Shown in pieces: positions 46,043 to 51,452 of a stretch of DNA of 51,580 nucleotides. Below the pieces are notes generated by a model. That model saw only the letters and a program-made list of their open reading frames with translations, was not told the origin of the DNA and did no database searches. A program made the position numbers and the translations under genes. The stretch is from Candidatus Sumerlaeaceae bacterium (GTDB lineage Bacteria; Sumerlaeota; Sumerlaeia; Sumerlaeales; Sumerlaeaceae): NCBI GenBank assembly GCA_019695055.1, contig JAIBAT010000172.1, positions 1 through 51,580 of the forward strand. The letters run 5' to 3'. Each line of letters opens with the position of its first letter. The stretch's first letter is position 1.

Positions 46043-46197
46043 CGCAAAGGGATTTTGGACTGCACCCGGGGAAGCTGCCGGGTCACAATGGGAGGGTGAG
46101 GCGCGAAGAGGCGCAAGAAACACAAAATGAGTTTTTGGCGCGTTTCCCGGGGGTCGCTGGAATCCAGCATCTTCCGGACGCTGGCAGGCCAGCCCGT

Positions 46198-46491
46198 TTA
46201 GTGGAGGACCCAACGTGCCTCGGAAACCAGACATACCCCGCCGTGTTCCTTGAGCAGCGGGCGTAGGGCGGCCACCACTCGCTCGACCTGATCGGCGTTG
46301 CAGGTGGTCAGCAGGTAGCTGTTTGTAAAAGCGTCGGATAAATCGTCCGCGCCTTGAAAGCCACGGCTGCCCCGCCCGACGACGTCGCGGATAAGCGTGT
46401 AGTGTGGCAGGCCCTCTGATTCGAGCACTGCAATCACTTCCTTCATTTCCAGGGAATCCGTGATGATTTCAAGTTTGGTAATCTTGTCCAT
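46198..46491 (-). CDS. sbtB: PII-like regulatory protein SbtB
   Basis: A 97-residue GlnB-fold protein. MDKITKLEIITDSLEMKEVIAVLESEG is the first beta-alpha unit. GRGSRGFQGADDLSD occupies the T-loop with the Gly-Arg-Gly start typical of the family. NADQVERVVAALRPLLKEHGGVCLVSEARWV closes the fold. It is encoded 5 bp after sbtA, as in cyanobacteria, where SbtB binds SbtA and responds to adenylate or cAMP. The cyanobacterial C-terminal redox-loop Cys pair is not present. A Shine-Dalgarno (GGAG) lies inside the end of sbtA. Ligand here is inferred from the family. Confidence 0.85.
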   Translation of the reverse strand: MDKITKLEIITDSLEMKEVIAVLESEGLPHYTLIRDVVGRGSRGFQGADDLSDAFTNSYLLTTCNADQVERVVAALRPLLKEHGGVCLVSEARWVLH

Positions 46492-46496
46492 GGGGG

Positions 46497-47471
46497 TCAG
46501 TGGCTCCAGATGGCTTTAATGATGGCAAGGTAAAGGGGAAGACCAATCAACATGTTAAAAGGGAAGGTAATGCCGATGGCCATGGTGACGTAGAGTCCGG
46601 GATTGGCCTCGGGGATGGACAGTCGCATCGCGGCTGGAACGGCGATATAGGATCCACTGGCGCAGAGCACGGTGAAAAGGAAGGCCTCGCCCTGGTCCAT
46701 CCCGAGGAGTCGCGATAACACCAGGGCAATCATGGCACTGCATAAGGGGATGACGATGGCAAACACCACGGGGGCCGCCCCGAGCGCTTTCAGTCCTGCA
46801 AGCCTGCGCGCGCTGACCAGGCCCATGTCGAGCAGGAACAGGCACAACATGCCCTTGAATATGTCCCCGACAAAGGGTCTGAGGGCCTTTTCCCCTTCCG
46901 CCCCACTGACAATTCCTATCAGCAGGCTTCCCACCAGCAGAAAGACGGATCCGTTGAAGAGGGCTTCCTTCAGGAGGTGCTTCCATCCGCCGATCATGTG
47001 ATGACGGGTCTTGCCGGACAACCGAAACAGGGCGACCGCCACGACGATGGCGGGGGACTCCATGAGGGCCAGGGCGGCGACCATATGGCCCCCGTATTCA
47101 ATGCCCAGGCGGGTGAGCAACGCGGTCCCGGCAATGAAGGTGACGGCACTGACCGATCCATAAGTGGCCGAGACGGCGGCCGCGTTGGGCTCGCCAAGCC
47201 GCTTTCTCAGGCCATAGAAGACGACGACCGGCACGGCGAGCGCCATGGCCATGGCGGCGACAAGATCCACCACGACCCGGACCGTGAGACCGCTATGCCG
47301 GAGTTCCACACCCCCCTTGAACCCAATCGCCATAAGAAGATAGAGGGAAAACAGCTTGGGGATTGGCTGGGGAAAATCGAGATCCGACTTCGCCAGGACC
47401 GCAGCCGCGCCGAGGAAGAAGAACAGGACGGGCGGGCTCAACAGGTTGGAAAGTATCAAATGTAGATCCAT
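46497..47471 (-). CDS. sbtA: SbtA-family sodium-dependent bicarbonate transporter
   Basis: A 324-residue membrane protein with about ten helices and the SbtA pattern: LFSLYLLMAIGFKGGVELR near the start, AVSATYGSVSAVTFIAGTALL, and CASGSYIAVPAAMRLSIPEANPGLYVTMAIGITFPFN near the end. Two inverted five-helix halves with a Gly/Ser-rich unwound site each are expected. SbtA imports bicarbonate with Na+, and homologues exist in heterotrophs. GGTGAG lies just before the ATG. The pair with sbtB suggests regulated carbon uptake, for example for carboxylation reactions. Confidence 0.9.
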   Translation of the reverse strand: MDLHLILSNLLSPPVLFFFLGAAAVLAKSDLDFPQPIPKLFSLYLLMAIGFKGGVELRHSGLTVRVVVDLVAAMAMALAVPVVVFYGLRKRLGEPNAAAVSATYGSVSAVTFIAGTALLTRLGIEYGGHMVAALALMESPAIVVAVALFRLSGKTRHHMIGGWKHLLKEALFNGSVFLLVGSLLIGIVSGAEGEKALRPFVGDIFKGMLCLFLLDMGLVSARRLAGLKALGAAPVVFAIVIPLCSAMIALVLSRLLGMDQGEAFLFTVLCASGSYIAVPAAMRLSIPEANPGLYVTMAIGITFPFNMLIGLPLYLAIIKAIWSH

Positions 47472-47645
47472 TACTCACCACGTCTCCACGGGATTGAGAT
47501 TATTCCGCAAGGCTGAATTTCATCTGCTGCCTGGTGGGGTGGAATGGTGCCTTGAATGTGGGAAAGCGGCGGCCGATGATGATTTTGGTTAGAATTAGGG
47601 TGGAAAGCTTACGGATCAAATGCGAAGGCTTTCCAGCGTAAGTTC

Positions 47646-48176
47646 ATGAAGAAGACCAAACCACCAACCATCGATGAACGTATCCAGGCGCATCTGGATG
47701 CGGGGAGGACATACCGTGCGTACAACGTTGCGGTTGGCGGGATGGGGGGAAAGCCCTATGACGAGGCCCGCTACCTCCAGATCGGGCGGTTGCTGCTGGA
47801 GTTGGGCGAGCCAGCACGGGCGGGACTTTACTTCATGATGACATCGGAGGAATCTCCGAGAACAATGGCAGCCATCGATGCGGCTGTGGCACACTATGGG
47901 CCCCGGCTTAGGAAGTGGGTTCCCATCTATGTGAAACCGGCAACGTTACCGTGGGTCATAATGGAGCGGATCAACGCGATTCTCAAACGCGCAGGCGCCG
48001 AGCCGATTCGGCAAGGGGACAAGATTAAGTGGAAACGGAAGATCCCAAGGCGGACTCCGACAGTTGAAGGACTCCTACAGGTTGCGATTCAAGCAGGGTG
48101 CGCACTAGCTGTTATACTGATGATTGTGGGTGCTTTGACAGTTTGGTCTTCATTGGCGAAAGCCTTCGGGTGGTAA
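47646..48176 (+). CDS. Small DUF6584-like protein with C-terminal membrane helix
   Basis: A 176-residue protein. The N-terminal half (IDERIQAHLDAGRTYRAYNVAVGGMG..EARYLQIGRLLLELGEPARAGLYFMM) looks like the helical DUF6584 type. A basic region and one membrane helix (LLQVAIQAGCALAVILMIVGALTVW) end it. No activity can be read. It is divergent from sbtA across a 174-bp spacer that must hold both promoters. Directly downstream the repeat-rich island begins. No strong ribosome site precedes the ATG. Confidence 0.7.
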   Translation: MKKTKPPTIDERIQAHLDAGRTYRAYNVAVGGMGGKPYDEARYLQIGRLLLELGEPARAGLYFMMTSEESPRTMAAIDAAVAHYGPRLRKWVPIYVKPATLPWVIMERINAILKRAGAEPIRQGDKIKWKRKIPRRTPTVEGLLQVAIQAGCALAVILMIVGALTVWSSLAKAFGW

Positions 48177-48183
48177 ATTGACA

Positions 48184-48270
48184 GGAAAAATCGGGGAGTT
48201 TAATGTTTCCCATTGCATCAACTGTAACACTTGCCACCCGAAATCAAAAAATTACACGTCCCTATTTTTC
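48184..48270. mobile_element. Short mini-element of the diverged RAYT subfamily (type B)
   Basis: An 87-bp element. The left end is a decayed copy of the terminal motif (GGAAAAATCGGGGAGTTTAAT) and the right end is ATTACACGTCCCTATTTTTC. The inside (TTGCATCAACTGTAACACTT then CACCCGAAATCAAAAA) matches the ends of the copy at 50825 with the middle deleted. It lies just after the DUF6584-like gene. Confidence 0.65.
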
Positions 48271-48321
48271 TGAGTTTTGGGTTCTGAGTTGAAAGACTGT
48301 TCACCGCGGAGGGCGCAGGGG
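48270..48321. repeat. CTGAGTT repeat and CGCGGAGGG remnant
   Basis: CTGAGTTTTGGGTTCTGAGTTGAA (given here as CTGAGTTTTGGG plus TTCTGAGTTGAA) also appears, longer, at 49985-50018. Shortly after comes ACCGCGGAGGGCGCAGGGG at 48302-48321, of the periodic CGC type seen at 9190, 17763 and 45851. Confidence 0.4.
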
Positions 48322-48332
48322 AAGGGCGATTC

Positions 48333-48656
48333 TTAATCGATGGGAAACGTTACATCTTCGAAACGGACTATTTGTCCATCGCCACAATGCCGGACATTTG
48401 GCCACAACTCAAATTGTGTTCCCACATTGAGTGAGGAAGCCAATTCGTGTTCCCAAATAAAGGCCACGGGAAGTTCGTAGGACCCGCCTGGCGCCAGAAT
48501 CATCCCTTCTGAAAGAAAGATGATTATGTCATTAAACACACCGTGTAGCTTGGCTGGCATTTTGGCGTATTTGCCAGACATGGGGCCACTCAGACCGCCA
48601 TTGTCCGTTGTGTATAAATCAAGTCGGCACGTATACAGTTTTGTTGGTGTTGGCAT
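48333..48656 (-). CDS. Small hypothetical protein, EF-Tu domain-III-like
   Basis: A 107-residue protein when started at the ATG at 48656 (a TTG at 48665 has AGGAAGG nearer to it). It is a beta-rich sequence. LYTTDNGGLSGPMSGKYAKM, LAPGGSYELPVAFIWEHELA and GTQFELWPNVRHCGDGQIV recall the beta-barrel of EF-Tu domain III (GGR..P, then G..F.LREG....G.G.V). Similar stand-alone domains occur as small orphan or immunity-like proteins. Function unknown. It sits between repeats of the island and is probably cargo. Confidence 0.6.
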   Translation of the reverse strand: MPTPTKLYTCRLDLYTTDNGGLSGPMSGKYAKMPAKLHGVFNDIIIFLSEGMILAPGGSYELPVAFIWEHELASSLNVGTQFELWPNVRHCGDGQIVRFEDVTFPID

Positions 48657-48686
48657 GGCCGCCAAATTACCTTCCTACTAATTTGC

Positions 48687-48740
48687 GAAAATGGGGACGT
48701 GTAATTTTTCCGCCACCATCTGGACGCAGGTGCGATTCAT
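48687..48740 (+). mobile_element. RAYT terminal fragment (copy a, diverged)
   Basis: GAAAATGGGGACGTGTAAT is the terminal motif with one change, followed by TTTTTCCGCCACCATCTGG, which differs from the main family. It runs into the next copy at 48741. Probably a truncated copy of a related subfamily. Confidence 0.5.
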
Positions 48741-48863
48741 GGAAAATAGGGACGTGTAATATTTCCATTTGCATCCGGCCTAATTCTTGTCATTGAGTTG
48801 CATTGCCATGCCACGATTTGCAAGGGTCATTGTGGTCGGAGAGCCGTACCATATTACGCATAG
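48741..48863 (+). mobile_element. RAYT 5' fragment (copy b), truncated within codon 18 or so
   Basis: Begins GGAAAATAGGGACGTGTAAT, then the common 5' leader and the transposase start (ATG at 48808, reading MPRFARVIVVGEPYHITH). It stops abruptly at ATTACGCATA, where copy c begins with its own terminal motif. Only the 5' part of the element is present. Confidence 0.75.
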
Positions 48864-48947
48864 GAAAATAGGGACGTGTAATATTTCCATTTGCATCCGG
48901 CCTAATTCTTGTCATTGAATTGCATTGCCATGCCACGATTTGCAAGT
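48864..48947 (+). mobile_element. RAYT 5' fragment (copy c), truncated after codon 6
   Basis: Repeats the same 5' end and leader (with one base difference, GAATTGC for GAGTTGC), reaching the transposase ATG at 48930 and stopping at GCAAG. The next copy follows one base later. Copies b, c and d are thus head-to-tail, each with an intact 5' end. Confidence 0.75.
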
Positions 48948-49275
48948 GAAAATAGGGACGTGTAATATTTCCATTTGCATCCGGCCTAATTCTTGTCATT
49001 GAGTTGCATTGCCATGCCACGATTTGCAAGGGTCATTGTGGTCGGAGAGCCGTACCATATTACACATAGAGGCAACCGCCGGGCTCGGGTGTTTTTCACC
49101 GACGAGGACCGGGAAGTCTACATGGCAATGCTGGCGCGCGACCTTTCGCCTCCCCGCAAGCGCGGTCGCCCGCGTAAACCGGCTGAAGAACCGGACTGCA
49201 CTGAGGACTTGTTTTCATGAGAATGCATAAACCGGGTGTTACGCGAAATGAAAAATTACACGTCCCTATTTTCCA
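48948..49275 (+). mobile_element. Internal-deletion RAYT element with both ends (copy d)
   Basis: A 328-bp element bounded by the perfect 19-bp inverted repeats GAAAATAGGGACGTGTAAT (48948) and ATTACACGTCCCTATTTTC (49255). It carries the transposase start and end but lacks the centre. Near the left end GGAAAATA and TATTTCC can pair as a hairpin, as in REP sequences. This is the clearest non-autonomous copy. Confidence 0.8.
49014..49220 (+). pseudogene. Internally deleted REP-associated tyrosine transposase
   Basis: A 68-codon frame. It begins MPRFARVIVVGEPYHITHRGN and VFFTDEDREVYMAML, the N-terminus of RAYT/Y1-transposases, and ends RKRGRPRKPAEEPDCTEDLFS, a basic C-terminal tail. Full-length proteins are about 200-300 residues. 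The missing middle contains the HUH motif (usually in LMPNHVHL) and the catalytic Tyr, so this product cannot be active as a nuclease. It could still bind DNA. The junction is in frame near residue 45. Confidence 0.8.
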
Positions 49276-49446
49276 TACATGGCAATGCTGGCGCGCGACC
49301 TTTCGCCTCCCCGCAAGCGCGGTCGCCCGCGTAAACCGGCTGAAGAACCGGACTGCACTGAGGACTTGTTTTCATGAGAATGCATAAACCGGGTGTTACG
49401 CGAAATGAAAAATTACACGTCCCTATTTTCCACGTCCCTATTTTCC
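49276..49446 (+). repeat. Tandem 157-bp duplication of the element's 3' part, plus a 15-bp partial copy
   Basis: Positions 49119-49275 (from TACATGGCAATG to the end motif) recur directly as 49276-49432. The last 15 bp, ACGTCCCTATTTTCC, are then repeated once more at 49432-49446. The duplicated frame again encodes the basic tail (LSPPRKRGRPRKPAEEPD). Confidence 0.85.
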
Positions 49447-49462
49447 CCAAAAAGTTTTCGAC

Positions 49463-49528
49463 TTATTCCATCGCGCTGCGCTTGAAATCATCATCGTAGC
49501 GCTTGTAGGGTTGGTACTTGTGTTCCAT
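49463..49528 (-). pseudogene. N-terminal fragment of a transposase OrfA (IS3-type helix-turn-helix)
   Basis: A 21-codon remnant, MEHKYQPYKRYDDDFKRSAM then Glu and stop, with GAAGGAG before the ATG. The pattern (K.Y..DFKR.AV) is that of HTH_Tnp_1 proteins at the start of IS3-family OrfA. The rest of the gene is missing, cut off next to the RAYT-related repeats. Confidence 0.5.
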
Positions 49529-49579
49529 GGCGATGCTCCTTCAGCATCCGCGGACTGTCCACCGAATCGAAGAATGCCC

Positions 49580-49613
49580 ATGCAAATGGAAATATTACAC
49601 GTCCCTATTTTTC
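49580..49613 (-). mobile_element. Inverted RAYT 5'-end fragment
   Basis: On the minus strand GAAAAATAGGGACGTGTAAT then ATTTCCATTTGCATGGG, a 5' terminus in the opposite orientation to copies a-g. Only about 34 bp remain. It is directly adjacent to a frame that it appears to have truncated. Confidence 0.65.
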
Positions 49614-49738
49614 GAGCGATAGTGGATCAAAAGAGCTACCAGTGCGAAACAAAAGGCCGTGGCAAGAACTCCCGTGAGCATATCATGAGTATGCCTTGCG
49701 AGAAAAACTTCCGTTGGCGACATGTCCAGTCTTGGCAT
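49595..49738 (-). CDS. Possible 47-residue single-TM micro-ORF ending in the repeat
   Basis: Starts MPRLDMSPTEVFLARHTHD and continues with a membrane helix (MLTGVLATAFCFALVALLIH) and YRSKNRDV. The last five residues (KNRDV) and the stop are encoded by the inserted terminal motif. No ribosome site is evident. It may be the truncated end of a formerly longer small membrane-protein gene, or a chance frame. Confidence 0.35.
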   Translation of the reverse strand: MPRLDMSPTEVFLARHTHDMLTGVLATAFCFALVALLIHYRSKNRDV

Positions 49739-49884
49739 TTTGTCACATTGGGGAGATTCGGTGCATCCCCGACGCTCCAGTCTGCTTTTCCATCATTATG
49801 GCTGTCGGATAGTCAGATACTCCGCAAATGGCAAGGTTTGTTAGCTTGGGAGGCGTTGGGGAGGGGAGAAGCAGTCGTTCGGTT

Positions 49885-49972
49885 CAACCACATTCGTGGT
49901 TGGGGGCTGTGGGGCGTCGGGGTCCGGGGGCTGGCGCGCCCCGGCTATTCATGTTCATCCCCGTCGGGGATG
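49885..49972. repeat. Cluster of three hairpins in a G-rich spacer
   Basis: CAACCAC/GTGGTTG (loop ATTC, 49885-49902), CCGGGG/CCCCGG (49924-49944), and CATCCCC/GGGGATG (loop GTC, 49956-49972). The stretch between is G-rich. It may be a structured RNA, a REP-like element or a remnant of an unrelated insertion. Confidence 0.5.
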
Positions 49973-49984
49973 GGGGGTGGAGGA

Positions 49985-50018
49985 GTTCTGAGTTCTGAGT
50001 CTTGGGTTCTGAGTTGAA
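49985..50018 (+). repeat. Degenerate TTCTGAGT tandem repeat
   Basis: GTTCTGAGTTCTGAGTCTTG followed by GGTTCTGAGTTGAA: three units of TTCTGAGT. A shorter copy lies at 48270-48293. Confidence 0.6.
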
Positions 50019-50024
50019 CGGGGT

Positions 50025-50570
50025 TCATATGTGAGTCGTGTCTGGCCCCTGATTTCCGGGAATTTGGAGCTGCATGATGGCCCCAATAACCACCAAAGTC
50101 CATTTCAGATCTGTTGGTTTTACGACAATAACAGGAAAGCCATGTTTGTGTCCCTCCAGTCGTACGCCTTCCGAATCATCGACATGCAAATCTATCCCGA
50201 AGAGTGGGGGATTCTTGGTTGGGTGCCACTGCAATGATGGGCGGCCACTCCGCCGTATCTTTCGTTCGTAATCTCGCTGGGTAAAGATTTTACTTATGCT
50301 AATACCGTGAATACGTAACCACCAGCGTACCTGCCACTTCTTGCGATAAGAAGTGGTATAGATGCAAACTTCCCAGCCGCTTCTCTGCAGATCCCAAATG
50401 AGTTTTCGAGATCCAAGTCGCAATGGTTCCCGGCATGCAAATCGCAATGGTCGGGGTATTGGATTGGGCTCCACTGGCACATCTGGCTGGTAGCAAATGA
50501 GGGTATCATCCAGATCGAAGCTGATTCGTTTTCTCAATTCAATGAGCCTGCCATAACCGCCAGATATCAC
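50025..50570 (-). CDS. HAD-like hydrolase
   Basis: A 181-residue protein when started at the GTG at 50570; a TTG at 50537, giving RKRISFDLDDTLICY directly, is possible. FDLDDTL is HAD motif I (two Asp), CIYTTSYR motif II, and the C-terminal IDLHVDDSEGVRLEG supplies the acidic motif IV, with a possible Lys of motif III (KIFTQRDYERKIRR). The cap is minimal. Substrate unknown; small phosphatases of this kind are common as orphan genes. It lies within the repeat island, bounded by the hairpin cluster and copy e. Confidence 0.8.
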   Translation of the reverse strand: MISGGYGRLIELRKRISFDLDDTLICYQPDVPVEPNPIPRPLRFACREPLRLGSRKLIWDLQRSGWEVCIYTTSYRKKWQVRWWLRIHGISISKIFTQRDYERKIRRSGRPSLQWHPTKNPPLFGIDLHVDDSEGVRLEGHKHGFPVIVVKPTDLKWTLVVIGAIMQLQIPGNQGPDTTHI

Positions 50571-50636
50571 CCGCGCTGTCGCTGCCGTTTGTCGGGTCGT
50601 AAGTCTTTTGCAGTATTCGCCCGCTAGGTTGTGGAC

Positions 50637-50824
50637 GGAAAATAGGGACGTGTAATATTTCCATTTGCATCCGGCCTAATTCTTGTCATTGAGTTGCATT
50701 GCCATGCCACGATTTGCAAGGGTCATTGTGGTCGGAGAGCCGTACCATATTACGCATAGAGGCAACTGCCGGGCTCCGGTGTTTTTCACAGACGAGGACC
50801 GGGAAGTCTACATGGAGGAAAATA
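50637..50824 (+). mobile_element. RAYT 5' fragment (copy e), truncated after codon 37
   Basis: Starts GGAAAATAGGGACGTGTAAT with the same leader as copies b-d. The transposase frame opens at 50704 (MPRFARVIVVGEPYHITHRG, then VFFTDEDREVYM) and ends at 50832 in a stop formed by the junction with the next element. Two residues differ from copy d (NCRAPV for NRRARV), showing independent decay. It retains the 5' end only. Confidence 0.75.
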
Positions 50825-50957
50825 GAAAATAGGGACGTGTAATGTTTCCATTTGCATCAACTGTAACACTTGCCATCCAGAAGCATTGTTTTGCCGCAAT
50901 TTGCAAGGTCGCAGTGGATTTGCGTGCTACCCGAACTTAAAAATTACACGTCCGTAT
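50825..50957 (+). mobile_element. Type B RAYT mini-element, 133 bp
   Basis: GAAAATAGGGACGTGTAAT at the left and ATTACACGTCCGTAT at the right (one mismatch in 15). The leader reads TGTTTCCATTTGCATCAAC and TGTAACACTTGCCATCC, different from the main family. A decayed start (TTG CCG CAA TTT GCA AGG, LPQFAR) aligns with MPRFAR of the main transposase. It shares both ends with the 48184 element. Confidence 0.7.
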
Positions 50958-51452
50958 GCCGAGCAAAGGCGCTCGTGAACTTGAAGGATGAAAGGAGCCT
51001 TCTGCGTCAATTGCCTGTTCAACGCATAGCTACCGGTGGGGTGGCGCGGGTGACCGTCGCTGCTCAAGTTCGCCGGGATAATGCCTCCGAATTGCGGAGG
51101 TTGCGAATCAGCGGGCTGTAACACCAGTGAACCCATAGGAGCCTCGAAAAATTCCTCCTCTTTGCCGAACCCATGGACGTGGGGGTGAAGGCTGCAATGC
51201 GTGAGACCGGTAACAGGCAATGGCCGCACGCGCGGGAGCGGGGTCGTCGGGACAGCACGCTGAGACAGTACACGAGGGCAACTCGGGAGACCTGCTGTGG
51301 TGCAAGGCGCGGGCAAGCGCAGTGCAACGCGCTCCCATAAGGTGACAACCGAAATGGAGCGCGGCCTGAGCAGGAGTCGGAGAGGCTCATAGTAGCGACG
51401 AAGCGGCTAATCCCCGTGGAGCGAAGGAGCCTTGGTTGTCTTAAGCTCGTTG
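50958..51452 (+). ncRNA. 5' part of a group II intron (domain I onward), interrupted
   Basis: About 495 bp that resemble the conserved RNA part found before the reverse-transcriptase gene of many bacterial group II introns. Recognisable segments are GAGCAAAGGCGCTCGTGAAC, CAGCGGGCTGTAACACCAG, GAGACAGTACACGAGGGCAA, GAGTCGGAGAGGCTCATAGT, and CGTGGAGCGAAGGAGCC near 51417. The normal 5' GUGYG end is not clear, being next to the type B element. The reverse-transcriptase gene is absent: at 51453 a RAYT copy begins. It is thus a truncated or split intron. Frames on either strand here are not coding. Confidence 0.7.

Larger units (their letters stand above)
45559..46197. other. Long intergenic region with G-tract and shared repeat blocks
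   Basis: About 640 bp with no credible gene. It contains the G-tract (45649), the CGCGAA array (45851) and the TTTGCCTATTCCC block (45994), in the same order as in the 14.8-15.7 kb region. It lies between the protease/peptide genes and the sbtA/sbtB pair. Confidence 0.6.
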
